A stretch of 64,000 nt of DNA from Pseudosporangium ferrugineum (GTDB lineage: Bacteria > Actinomycetota > Actinomycetes > Mycobacteriales > Micromonosporaceae), in the NCBI RefSeq assembly GCF_003002065.1, contig NZ_PVZG01000007.1:62001-126000 (forward strand), read 5' to 3'. Position numbers and translations under genes: made by a program. The notes beneath the pieces are model-generated. The model searched no databases. It was not told where the DNA came from and saw only the letters and a list, made by a program, of their open reading frames with translations. Numbering within the stretch: position 1 is the stretch's first letter; each line of letters starts with the position of its first letter. This document shows, piece by piece, positions 7,092 through 14,795 of the stretch.

Positions 7092-7940
7092 TCACGCCTT
7101 TCCGGGCTCGTCGCCGAGCGCGATCGGCACGCCGATGAGCGAGCCGTACTCGGTCCACGAACCGTCGTAGTTCTTCACGTTCTCCTGGCCGAGCAGCTCC
7201 TTGAGCACGAACCACGTGTGCGAGGAGCGCTCGCCGATGCGGCAGTACGCGATCGTGTCCCGGCTGCCGTCGAGGCCGGCCTCGCCGTAGATCTTGGCGA
7301 GCTCCTCGTCCGACTTGAACGTGCCGTCCTCGTTCGCGGCCTTGCTCCACGGCACGCTGATCGCCGTGGGGATGTGGCCGCCGCGCTGGGACTGCTCCTG
7401 CGGCAGGTGCGCCGGGGCGAGCAGGCGGCCGGCGAACTCGTCGGGGCTGCGCACGTCGACCAGGTTCTTCACGCCGATGGCCTGGACGACCTCGTCGCGG
7501 AACGCCCGGATGGACAGGTCCGGCGCCGACGCCTGGTACTCGGTGGCGGCGCGCTGCGGCACGTCCTTCGAGTACGGGCGGGCGTCGAGCTCCCACTTCT
7601 TGCGGCCGCCGTCGATCAGCTTCACGTCGCGGTGGCCGTACAGCTTGAAGTACCAGTAGGCGTACGCGGCGAACCAGTTGTTGTTGCCGCCGTACAGGAT
7701 CACGGTGTCGTCGTTGCTGATGCCCCGCTCGGACAGCAGCGCGGAGAACTGCTCCTGGTTCACGAAGTCCCGGCGCACCGGGTCCTGCAGGTCCTTCTTC
7801 CAGTCGAGCTTGATGGCGCCGGGGATGTGACCGCCGTCGTAGGCGGTGGTGTCCTCGTCGACCTCGACGAAGACCAGTCCCGGGGTGTCCAGGTTCTTCT
7901 CGGCCCAGTCGGCAGAGACGAGTGCGGTGTCGCGACTCAT
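7092..7940 (-). CDS. sseA: Thiosulfate sulfurtransferase (rhodanese)
   Basis: A 282-residue tandem-domain rhodanese. The N-terminal inactive domain holds YDGGHIPGAIKLDWKKDL. The C-terminal domain carries the persulfide cysteine C233 in the loop CRIGERSSHTWF, with RGGHIPTAISVPW upstream. It transfers sulfane sulfur from thiosulfate to cyanide or a physiological thiol acceptor in the cytoplasm; the length equals that of other actinobacterial SseA/CysA proteins. It heads an operon with DUF1416. The 149-base leader between the upstream cysteine-rich peptide and this start suggests attenuation by cysteine supply (see the leader peptide at 8090-8167). Confidence 0.92.
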   Translation of the reverse strand: MSRDTALVSADWAEKNLDTPGLVFVEVDEDTTAYDGGHIPGAIKLDWKKDLQDPVRRDFVNQEQFSALLSERGISNDDTVILYGGNNNWFAAYAYWYFKLYGHRDVKLIDGGRKKWELDARPYSKDVPQRAATEYQASAPDLSIRAFRDEVVQAIGVKNLVDVRSPDEFAGRLLAPAHLPQEQSQRGGHIPTAISVPWSKAANEDGTFKSDEELAKIYGEAGLDGSRDTIAYCRIGERSSHTWFVLKELLGQENVKNYDGSWTEYGSLIGVPIALGDEPGKA

Positions 7941-8089
7941 CGAGATACTCCCTTGTCAGGTGAGAGATGGGGTGAGTCAGCGCGCGCGGATGATGAGGAA
8001 AAGAGGTCGCACGCGCGCGGACCCGGTGGAACGGATCACGGTTTGCGTACGGCGCCACTGCCGGGCGAAGGAAAAGCCGGATGGCCCCG

Positions 8090-8167
8090 TCAGGAGACAG
8101 GGCGACACAGGCAGGCGGCCACGCGGCACAGGTCGACCGCGCGCCTCTTGGTGAGCAACAGGCTCAT
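8090..8167 (-). CDS. Cysteine-rich leader peptide (uORF) of the rhodanese operon
   Basis: A 25-codon frame begins at ATG 8167 and reads MSLLLTKRRAVDLCR then VAACLCRPVS. The LLTKRRAVDL core and the C-x4-C-x-C cysteines match actinobacterial putative leader peptides that precede sulfur-metabolism genes. A TAGGGT hexamer (8176-8181) lies eight bases before the ATG and a GTTCCG hexamer 17 bp further upstream, so the message is probably leaderless, as for the polycysteine uORFs described in mycobacteria. Ribosome stalling at Cys codons when cysteine is scarce would alter folding of the 149-base segment before sseA. The regulatory mechanism is inferred; the peptide frame is seen directly. Confidence 0.8.
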   Translation of the reverse strand: MSLLLTKRRAVDLCRVAACLCRPVS

Positions 8168-8175
8168 GGGAATGG

Positions 8176-8204
8176 ACCCTACCAGCGGTTCCACAGCCCG
8201 GAAC
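8176..8204 (-). promoter_or_regulatory. Promoter of the cysteine leader/sseA operon
   Basis: On the minus strand GTTCCG and TAGGGT are separated by 17 bp. The -35 hexamer overlaps an inverted repeat GTTCC-N7-GGAAC (8188-8204), which could be an operator for an unidentified regulator. The -10 lies eight bases before the leader-peptide ATG. Confidence 0.5.
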
Positions 8205-8237
8205 ACCACCGACCAGCATCCGGGAACGAGTCAGCCG

Positions 8238-9026
8238 TCACAGGCCGCCGGAGTTGAGCGGCACGTTGCGGGCCGCCGTGGTCACCACGAGCCCCTCGGG
8301 ACGGGCCTCCACCTTCGTGACCTGCAGTCCCAGGGGCAGCGCCGGTACCTTCAGATCCAGCGCCAGGTTCCGCACGTAGCTGTCGACGAGGGCATTGACG
8401 ACGGGAACGTTCGGGAGGCCGTCGGCGGTGACCTCGGCGAAACGTACGCGCACCACGCCGCCCTTGACCTCGATCGTCGCCGCGCCGGAGACGTCCCAGG
8501 TCTGGTTCAGCGCCTTGATCGGCGCCTCGGCGATCAGCTTGCCGTCCCGCTCGCTGAGCTTCAGGCCCTGCTGGGGGATCAGGTCCGCCAGGTTCGCGTA
8601 GTCGATCGTGCCGGCGCCGGTCACCGAGCCGGCCACGATGTCGCCGTTGCCGGTGCGCAGCGTGTCCAGCGGTGCGGTCACGTCCTTCGCCCGGATGTCG
8701 AGCTCCGGCATCTTGATGGTCTGGTTCTTCTCCACCGGGCCGGAGAAGTTCCGGACCACGATCTTGATCTCCCGGTACTTGCCGGCGGCCACCTGGGTCA
8801 GGAACGGGATGCCCTCGACCGTCACGTCCGGCTGCTCGGCCGTCGCCTTCTGGTCGGCGACCTGCTGGGCGACCCGGTCCGAGATCTCGCGTTCCGCGTA
8901 CGACGCCGCGAACCGGTCCGCCACGGCCAGCACCACGGCCACGATGATCAGCAGGACCAGGAAGGTGACCAGCAGACGCCGGCCCCAGCGCCTGCGGGGA
9001 CGTGCCGACCCGTACACCTCGGACAC
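8238..9026 (-). CDS. DUF2993 protein, LmeA-type phospholipid-binding
   Basis: A 262-residue protein with a short basic head, one transmembrane or signal-anchor helix (LLVTFLVLLIIVAVVLAVAD) and a DUF2993 extracytoplasmic domain (TVEGIPFLTQVAAGKYREIKI is characteristic, here cut into its first 20 residues by habit of motif). LmeA of mycobacteria is the characterised relative and binds phospholipid during lipoglycan assembly; equivalent function is inference. GTG 9026 is chosen because GAGGAGG precedes it by four bases, much better than the upstream in-frame start at 9092. It is on the same strand as the rhodanese operon but separated from it by the leader-peptide promoter. Confidence 0.82.
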   Translation of the reverse strand: MSEVYGSARPRRRWGRRLLVTFLVLLIIVAVVLAVADRFAASYAEREISDRVAQQVADQKATAEQPDVTVEGIPFLTQVAAGKYREIKIVVRNFSGPVEKNQTIKMPELDIRAKDVTAPLDTLRTGNGDIVAGSVTGAGTIDYANLADLIPQQGLKLSERDGKLIAEAPIKALNQTWDVSGAATIEVKGGVVRVRFAEVTADGLPNVPVVNALVDSYVRNLALDLKVPALPLGLQVTKVEARPEGLVVTTAARNVPLNSGGL

Positions 9027-9111
9027 CGGTCCTCCTCGTTCGACCCTCGGCGTTGCGGAAACGTATATGCCCAATGCCGCCGCGCCGGACACCTCGCCGC
9101 GGGACGGGCGG

Positions 9112-10164
9112 TCAGGACAGGACGAAGACCGTCATCGCGTACGTCGCCGGCAGCGTGAACGCGAACGCGCCCAGCGGCCCCTGCATGTGCCGCGCCACCC
9201 AGAACGTCGGCGCGTCGCCGGCCATGTTGCGGCCCGCCTCGGAGTAGTTCACCGCCAGGTCGACCAGCGCGGCGATGCCCGCCACCACGAAGCCGAGCAG
9301 CGCGCCCTTGGCCGGGGTGAACGGCAGCACCATCACGCTGCCCAGCACGGCGGCGGCGAGCGTGCCCAGCATCGCGCCGAGCACGACGCCGGTCGCGCCC
9401 CGCGGCACCTGCGCGGCGATCCGCGGCTTGGGCCAGACCGCGTCGGTGAGGTGCGCGATCAGCAGCGACAGCGCCACCGCGATCAGGCAGACCAGCACCG
9501 CCTGGGTCCCGACGGGCCGGCGGGTCAGCACGATCAGCAGCGGGAACGACACCACGCCCAGCACGATCAGGAAGGTGCCGCCCAGCGCGTCGCGCAACTG
9601 GGTGCGGGAGGCGGCCCCCCGGACGGCCTGCCCGATCACGGCCGCCGCGAACGCGCCCGCGGTCACGTACACCAGCGGCAGGATGCCCGCCGGCTCCGTG
9701 GTCACCGCCACCCGGTCCGCCAGCAGGCCGGCCACCACCGAGACGCCCGCGACGATCCCGGAGGCCGGAGGCCGGATCGCCATGGTGAAGGCCAGCACGT
9801 AGAGGAGCTGCACCCCGAAGATCACGATCGCGTACGGCAGCCGCGCGTCCGGGCCGGCGGTCTGCGCGCCGAGGATCAGGCCCACGCCCAGCAGGGCCGC
9901 GAAGCCGGCGATGGCCAGCGACAGCTCCCGCCGCACGGGCGCGACCGGGACCTCTTCCTCGAACTCCTCCTCGTCGTCGTGCTCCTCCCGGCGCCCGATG
10001 CTCGGATCCTTCTTCGGGGCCCCCGCGTAGAAGCCGGACGACGATCGGCCCGGCGCGGAGCGCGCGATCTCCCGGGAGACGTCGTCGTCCCAGGCTTCGC
10101 TGTCGCGCGGGGTGGAGGGGAACACGCCTGCGATGGTGCCAGACCAAGCCGCTTTCGTCCTCAT
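9112..10164 (-). CDS. Polytopic membrane protein, unknown function
   Basis: A 350-residue protein with a cytoplasmic N-terminus of about 75 residues that ends in a very acidic stretch ([17 protein letters not shown]), followed by roughly eight or nine hydrophobic helices. The order of loops ([18 protein letters not shown], then [19 protein letters not shown], then a C-terminal [11 protein letters not shown]) does not match a transporter family I can name; a distant resemblance to CdsA-type integral enzymes is weak. ATG 10164 has GGGGAG four bases upstream; GTG 10182 is an alternative. It is divergent from glnR and sits where mycobacteria have a conserved exported protein next to glnR. Confidence 0.6.
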   Translation of the reverse strand: MRTKAAWSGTIAGVFPSTPRDSEAWDDDVSREIARSAPGRSSSGFYAGAPKKDPSIGRREEHDDEEEFEEEVPVAPVRRELSLAIAGFAALLGVGLILGAQTAGPDARLPYAIVIFGVQLLYVLAFTMAIRPPASGIVAGVSVVAGLLADRVAVTTEPAGILPLVYVTAGAFAAAVIGQAVRGAASRTQLRDALGGTFLIVLGVVSFPLLIVLTRRPVGTQAVLVCLIAVALSLLIAHLTDAVWPKPRIAAQVPRGATGVVLGAMLGTLAAAVLGSVMVLPFTPAKGALLGFVVAGIAALVDLAVNYSEAGRNMAGDAPTFWVARHMQGPLGAFAFTLPATYAMTVFVLS

Positions 10165-10447
10165 CGCGCTCCCCGCGGTCACGCGGCGGCGCAGGGCTCC
10201 CCGCGGTCGCGCGGCGGCGCTGCGTGAGCGTTGTTCGGGTGAACGGCCGGTTACGGATCGGCCGTTCGGTCACCTCGGGGGCGTTCATCACATCTCTCGG
10301 CGTGACGGACAGGGTGATCCGGGAGCTGGATCGGTTAAGGTATCCCCAGCCCACCCGTCGGTGACGCCGGGACGAGACCCTCCGGTTGCGCGAGCCCTGA
10401 GCCGCGCAGACCGGGTCACCCGAAGCGGCTCTGCCGCGAGGATCGAG

Positions 10448-11170
10448 GTGAGTGTGGAAATCCTCCTGTTGGTGACAGCGCGCGCGGGTGAAACCTCCGC
10501 TGTGCTTCCTGCTCTGGACCTCCTGCCCCACTCCGTGCGTACCGCGCCTCGCGACGTGCGCACGCTGGTGTCCGGGCCGAGCCCCGACGCCGTGCTCGTC
10601 GACGCCCGCTCGGAGCTCTCCGAGGCCCGGGCCACCTGCCGGATGCTGCACGCGACCGGCATCGGCGTGCCGCTGATGGCCGTCGTCACCGAGGCCGGCC
10701 TGATCGCCCTGAACGCCGACTGGGGTGTCGACGACGTCATCCTGGCCAGCGCCGGACCGGCCGAGGTCGAGGCCCGACTGCGGCTGGCCGTGGGACGCCT
10801 GACCAACGCCACCGCGGGCGCCGGCGGCTCGATCCGGGCCGGCGAGCTCAACATCGACCCCGACACGTACGCCGCCAAGCTCAAGGGCCGGCCGCTCGAC
10901 CTCACCTACAAGGAGTTCGAGCTGCTCAAGTTCCTGGCGCAGCACCCCGGCCGGGTCTTCACCCGTGACCAGCTGCTGCGCGAGGTCTGGGGCTACGACT
11001 ACTTCGGCGGCACCCGCACGGTCGACGTGCACGTGCGCCGCCTGCGCGCCAAGCTCGGCTCCGAGTACGAATCGATGATCGGCACCGTGCGCCAGGTCGG
11101 CTACAAGTTCGTGGTGCCGCCGACCGGCCGCCAGCTGCCGGACAACGAGCCCGTCTCGCTGCCGGTCTGA
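10448..11170 (+). CDS. glnR: Nitrogen regulator GlnR (atypical OmpR family)
   Basis: A 240-residue response-regulator-like protein. The receiver domain opens [12 protein letters not shown] and holds [11 protein letters not shown] with the pocket aspartate. The C-terminal winged helix contains [40 protein letters not shown] and [17 protein letters not shown], all characteristic of GlnR. GlnR is the global regulator of nitrogen assimilation in actinomycetes, works without a cognate kinase and binds gTnAc/GaAAc-type half-sites 11 bp apart. GTG 10448 has GAGG six bases upstream; GTG 10454 is the alternative. It lies 11 bp before mshD, the same order as in mycobacteria. Confidence 0.93.
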   Translation: MSVEILLLVTARAGETSAVLPALDLLPHSVRTAPRDVRTLVSGPSPDAVLVDARSELSEARATCRMLHATGIGVPLMAVVTEAGLIALNADWGVDDVILASAGPAEVEARLRLAVGRLTNATAGAGGSIRAGELNIDPDTYAAKLKGRPLDLTYKEFELLKFLAQHPGRVFTRDQLLREVWGYDYFGGTRTVDVHVRRLRAKLGSEYESMIGTVRQVGYKFVVPPTGRQLPDNEPVSLPV

Positions 11171-11181
11171 GCCCGCCCTCC

Positions 11182-12054
11182 ATGACGGACGTCCGGTCCA
11201 CGGACTGGCTCACCCCCGCCGAGGCGGCCGGCGTGCAAGCGCTAGCCGTCGCGGCGGACGAGGCCGACGGCGTCAGCCCGCTGTCGGAGGACGGTCTCCT
11301 CGGCCTCCGCGGCACGACGCACCGGCACCTGCTCTCGTACGCCGACACCGGCGAGCTGGCCGGCTACGCCTACCTCTCCGGCACGGCGGGCGAGCTCGTC
11401 GTGCACCCCAAGCATCGGCTCCGCGGCCACGGCACGGCGCTGATCGCCGCCACCGGCCCCGGCGAACGCCTGTTCTGGGCGCACGGCGACGAGCCGTCCG
11501 CCCGCGCCTTCGCCGAGAAGCTGGGCTTCGCCCGTACCCGCGTGCTGTGGCAGATGCGCCGCCCGCTCGCCGACCTGCCCGACGTGCCCCTCCCGGACGG
11601 CGTCCGGGTGCGCGCCTTCGAGCCCGGCGCCGACGACGAGGCGTGGCTGGGGGTCAACTCCCGCGCCTTCGCACACCACCCGGAGCAGGGCCGCTGGACG
11701 AGGGAAGACCTCCGCCTGCGCTTCGCCGAGCCCTGGTTCGACCCGGCCGGCTTCCTGCTCGCGGTCGACCCCGCCGACGGCCACCTCCTCGGCTTCCACT
11801 GGACCAAGATCCACCCGGCCGAGGGCGCCGACCCGGCGATCGGCGAGATCTACGTCCTCGGCGTCGACCCGGGCGGCCACCGCAGAGGCCTCGGCGCCGC
11901 CCTGAGCGTGGCCGGCCTGCGCCACCTCGCGGCCCAGGGGCTGAGCCACGCCCTGCTCTATGTGGACGAGTCGAACACGGCCGCGGTGGCCCTCTACCGC
12001 CGCCTCGGCTTCGAGATCCATTCGACCGACGTCCAGTACCACCGCCCGGCCTGA
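11182..12054 (+). CDS. mshD: Mycothiol synthase MshD
   Basis: A 290-residue protein built from two GNAT domains, the architecture specific to MshD, which acetylates the cysteine of Cys-GlcN-Ins with acetyl-CoA to finish mycothiol. The C-terminal active domain has LGFHWTKIHP, GEIYVLGVDPGGHRRGLGAAL (acetyl-CoA pyrophosphate loop; first 20 residues shown are typical), LYVDESNTAAVALYRRLGFE and the end VQYHRPA. The first domain has a degraded loop (VHPKHRLRGHGTAL). The gene follows glnR by 11 bp and is probably co-transcribed. It shows the host makes mycothiol, an actinobacterial thiol. Confidence 0.93.
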   Translation: MTDVRSTDWLTPAEAAGVQALAVAADEADGVSPLSEDGLLGLRGTTHRHLLSYADTGELAGYAYLSGTAGELVVHPKHRLRGHGTALIAATGPGERLFWAHGDEPSARAFAEKLGFARTRVLWQMRRPLADLPDVPLPDGVRVRAFEPGADDEAWLGVNSRAFAHHPEQGRWTREDLRLRFAEPWFDPAGFLLAVDPADGHLLGFHWTKIHPAEGADPAIGEIYVLGVDPGGHRRGLGAALSVAGLRHLAAQGLSHALLYVDESNTAAVALYRRLGFEIHSTDVQYHRPA

Positions 12055-12230
12055 GCCCAGTCCGAGCCCAGTCCGAGCCCCGCCCGAGCCCGGCCCGCCC
12101 CGAGCCCACCACGGCCTGACCGCTCGAGCCCATCACCACCGCTGAACCGCCCGATCCGACCGCCGCCATTTCGGCCGGAGCGGCCAGTGGCGCGCGCCAC
12201 GCGGAACCCGCCAGGTTAACGGAAATGATT
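12055..12230. repeat. Low-complexity intergenic repeat after mshD
   Basis: From 12049 to about 12120 the sequence repeats forms of CCGAGCCC (spacing about 12 bases). Beyond it a perfect 14-bp palindrome, GTGGCGCGCGCCAC, lies at 12187-12200 and could be part of a terminator. A similar CCGAGCCC-type run follows the DUF3263 gene near 48062-48140. I see no gene in this interval. Confidence 0.55.
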
Positions 12231-12255
12231 GGACATTCCGGCCAGGAGCCCCGCG

Positions 12256-12354
12256 GTTCACGTAACGGACAACCCCTCCTCAGCCAAAGGCTACGAACCG
12301 GCGCCGAACCGTTCACCCTTCGTTCATTTAGCCCCGGGAAGCCGGTCACCTCGC
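12256..12354 (+). promoter_or_regulatory. PHO boxes (PhoP operators) upstream of pstS
   Basis: Two adjacent 11-bp units, GTTCACCCTTC (12311-12321) and GTTCATTTAGC (12322-12332), match the actinobacterial PhoP direct repeat almost perfectly. Further units GTTCACGTAAC (12256-12266), GGACAACCCCT (12267-12277) and GGTCACCTCGC (12344-12354) fall in exactly the same 11-bp register. The array ends about 90 bases before the pstS start. The expected regulator is the PhoR-PhoP system, which is not encoded in this window. Confidence 0.82.
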
Positions 12355-12441
12355 CCTCTTAGCTTTCCGGGTGTGCCGATGAGACCTCGGCCGGCCGGGA
12401 CACGGGAGCCCGGAGATGCACTTTCATGCGAAGGGAAAACC

Positions 12442-13533
12442 GTGAAGCTCCAGCGGTACTACGTTGCCGGCATTGCCTTGACGACCGCGCTCGCTCTGGC
12501 CGCGTGCGGTTCCGACAACACCGACAGCCCGGCGGCCGGGGGCGCCTCGGCGGCCTCGAGCAACTGCGCCGGTGGACAGCTGACGGCGCAGGGTTCGTCC
12601 GCGCAGAAGAACGCGATGGACGAGTGGATCAAGACCTACCAGGGTCAGTGCGCCGACGCGAAGATCGGCTACGAGAGCACCGGCTCCGGCGCCGGCATCC
12701 AGGCGTTCATCGCGGGCACCGCCGACTTCGTCGGCTCCGACTCCGCCCTCAAGCCGGACGAGCAGCCGCAGGCGGACGCCAAGTGCCCCGGCGGCCAGGC
12801 GCTCAACCTGCCGATGGTGACCGGCCCGATCGCGGTCGTCTACAACGTCGACGGCGTGGACAACCTCCAGCTCTCGGCGTCCACTCTCGCCAAGATCTTC
12901 AGCAGCAAGATCACCAAGTGGAACGACCCGGCCATCGCCGCCGAGAACCAGGGCGCGAAGCTGCCGGCCACCGCGATCCAGGCCGTGCACCGCTCGGACG
13001 AGTCGGGCACCACCGACAACTTCACCAAGTACCTGAGCAAGACCGCCGAGGCGGACTGGACCTTCGGCAACGCCAAGGCGTGGAAGGCACCGGGCGGCAC
13101 CGGCGGCAACAAGTCGGACGGCGTCGCCTCCCTGGTGAAGAGCACCGCCGGCACCATCTCCTACGTCGAGCTCTCCTTCGCCGAGAACAGCGACCTGAAG
13201 AAGGCGAAGATCAAGAACGGCGCGGGTGAGTACACCGAGCTGACCGGCGAGAGCGCCGGCAAGACCATCGCGGGCGCGAAGATCGCCGGCACCGGCGACG
13301 ACCTGAAGCTCGAGATCGACTACGCCACCAAGGAGGCGGGCGCGTACCCGATCGTCCTGGTCACGTACGAGATCGCGTGCAGCAAGGGCAGCCCGAAGGC
13401 CGCCGCGATCAAGGGCTTCCTGAGCTACACCGCGAGCACCGGCGGCCAGTCCGCGCTCGCCGAGCTCGGCTACGCCCCGCTGCCGGAGTCGGTCCGCAGC
13501 AAGGTCGAGGCCTCGGTCGCGAAGATCGCCTGA
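12442..13533 (+). CDS. pstS: Phosphate-binding lipoprotein PstS
   Basis: A 363-residue substrate-binding lipoprotein of the high-affinity phosphate ABC importer. The signal ends in the lipobox LAAC with C22 as the lipidated residue. The mature part shows the PstS phosphate loops TAQGSSAQKNAM, YESTGSGAGIQAFIAGTADF, VGSDSAL and VHRSDESGTTDNFTKYLS. GTG 12442 is supported by AAGGGA six bases upstream and by the position of the signal peptide; the frame upstream has no coding character. It is the first gene of pstSCAB behind an array of PHO boxes and is expected to be induced by phosphate starvation. Confidence 0.94.
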   Translation: MKLQRYYVAGIALTTALALAACGSDNTDSPAAGGASAASSNCAGGQLTAQGSSAQKNAMDEWIKTYQGQCADAKIGYESTGSGAGIQAFIAGTADFVGSDSALKPDEQPQADAKCPGGQALNLPMVTGPIAVVYNVDGVDNLQLSASTLAKIFSSKITKWNDPAIAAENQGAKLPATAIQAVHRSDESGTTDNFTKYLSKTAEADWTFGNAKAWKAPGGTGGNKSDGVASLVKSTAGTISYVELSFAENSDLKKAKIKNGAGEYTELTGESAGKTIAGAKIAGTGDDLKLEIDYATKEAGAYPIVLVTYEIACSKGSPKAAAIKGFLSYTASTGGQSALAELGYAPLPESVRSKVEASVAKIA

Positions 13534-13575
13534 ATCACCCCCGGAACCCCCTCCTAGACGACAGCGAGCGAGCGA

Positions 13576-14661
13576 ATGGGTGACTTCCCCTCCCGCTCGG
13601 CGAACGCCAACGCCGGCGGACCGGGTGTGACATCACGTCACGCCGGGTCCGCCGGCCCCGGCGTACCGCCGATCCCTCCCGATGACCGCCTCGGCAACCG
13701 GCCGCCGCTGGGTGGCGGGGGTGCGCTGCCCACGAAGGCCCGCTTCTCCATGGAGTCCGGCTTCCGGGGCCTCAGCACGGCCGCCGGCGCGATGGTGCTG
13801 GTCATCATCGTCGCCATCGCGATCTTCCTGGTCAGCAAGGCGGTGCCGGCGCTCAGCGCGAACACCGAGAACTTCCTGACCTACAAGGCCTGGTTCCCCA
13901 ACGAGGCGGAACCCCGGTTCGGCATCGCCGCGCTGGCCTTCGGCACCCTGCTCAGCTCCGTCATCGCGCTGCTCGTCGCGGTGCCGATCGCCCTGGCCAT
14001 CGCGCTCTTCCTGTCGCACTACGCGCCGAAGCGGCTGGCCACCCCGCTCGGCTTCGTCATCGACCTGCTCGCGGCCGTACCGAGCGTGGTGTTCGGCCTC
14101 TGGGGGCGCGACGTCTTCTCCCAGCCGGTGCAGGACTTCTCGGTGTGGCTGAACAAGTATTTCGGCTGGCTGCCGGTCTTCGGCGGGGACGGTCCGTTCG
14201 GCCGCTCGATCCTGCTGGGCAGCCTGGTGCTGGCCATCATGGTGCTGCCGATCGTCACCTCGCTGTCCCGGGAGGTCTTCCAGCAGACCCCGGGCATGAA
14301 CGAGGAGGCCGCCCTCGCGCTCGGCGCCACCAAGTGGGAGATGATCCGCACCGCGGTGCTGCCGTACGGCAAGCCCGGCGTCATCGCGGCGGTCATGCTC
14401 GGCCTCGGCCGCGCGCTCGGCGAGACCATCGCCCTGGCGCTCACCCTGGGCACCACGTTCACGATCTCGTTCAACATCATCCAGAGCGGCGGCAACTCGA
14501 TCGCCGCGAACATCGCCAACACGTTCGGCGAGGCCAACGCCACCGGCCGCGGCGCGCTGATCGCCTCCGGCCTGGTGCTTTTCGCCATCACCCTGGTGGT
14601 CAACATGGCCGCGCGGGCGATCATCTACCGCCGCCGCGAGTTCCGGGACAGTGCGGCATGA
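13576..14661 (+). CDS. pstC: Phosphate ABC transporter permease PstC
   Basis: A 361-residue inner-membrane permease with about six helices after a Gly/Pro-rich cytoplasmic head. Family landmarks are AVPSVVFGLWGRDVF and the EAA-type loop EEAALALGATKWEMIRTAVL that contacts PstB. ATG 13576 is the only reasonable start in a 42-bp gap after pstS. The stop overlaps the ATG of a 45-codon ORF (ATGA), which in turn overlaps pstA, so ribosomes can pass directly through the junction. Partner of PstA in the phosphate channel. Confidence 0.92.
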   Translation: MGDFPSRSANANAGGPGVTSRHAGSAGPGVPPIPPDDRLGNRPPLGGGGALPTKARFSMESGFRGLSTAAGAMVLVIIVAIAIFLVSKAVPALSANTENFLTYKAWFPNEAEPRFGIAALAFGTLLSSVIALLVAVPIALAIALFLSHYAPKRLATPLGFVIDLLAAVPSVVFGLWGRDVFSQPVQDFSVWLNKYFGWLPVFGGDGPFGRSILLGSLVLAIMVLPIVTSLSREVFQQTPGMNEEAALALGATKWEMIRTAVLPYGKPGVIAAVMLGLGRALGETIALALTLGTTFTISFNIIQSGGNSIAANIANTFGEANATGRGALIASGLVLFAITLVVNMAARAIIYRRREFRDSAA

Positions 14662-14776
14662 CCGACTGCACCGGAGCGAGCCTGCGAGTGGAGGGCCAGG
14701 AGGACATGCCCATCAGGACCAGCATGACCGACTGCACCGGAGCGAGCCTGCGAGTGGAGGGCCAGGAGGACATGCC
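14656..14776 (+). repeat. Perfect 55-bp tandem repeat with 66-bp period
   Basis: Copy 1 (14656-14710) and copy 2 (14722-14776) are identical over 55 bases, separated by 11 bases. Each copy begins GCATGACCGACTGCACC and ends with AGGAGGACATGCC, so each carries a start codon at one end and a strong Shine-Dalgarno plus ATG at the other. The period is a multiple of three. Confidence 0.9.
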
Positions 14777-14795
14777 AAAGGTGGACACGGAATGA
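14658..14795 (+). CDS. 45-residue repeat-coded linker ORF between pstC and pstA
   Basis: The frame starts at ATG 14658, overlapping the pstC stop by four bases, and ends at TGA 14793-14795, overlapping the pstA ATG by four bases. It encodes two copies of MTDCTGASLRVEGQEDMP, joined by IRTS and followed by KVDTE. The coupling at both ends and preservation of frame through the duplication suggest it is at least translated. No known family is recognised and it might have no function as a peptide, serving only to keep ribosomes moving into pstA. Confidence 0.5.
   Translation: MTDCTGASLRVEGQEDMPIRTSMTDCTGASLRVEGQEDMPKVDTE

Noticed and set aside
2567..7138. Plus-strand open frame of 1523 codons
   Set aside because: It lies antisense to the glycosidase and neighbours, has an Arg/Gly/Val-rich composition typical of shadow frames in high-GC DNA and no recognisable domain.
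7941..8089. A defined terminator/antiterminator pair in the sseA leader
   Set aside because: Only weak stems (for example near 8080) and CG-rich self-complementary tracts can be drawn by eye; no convincing alternative structures without folding software.
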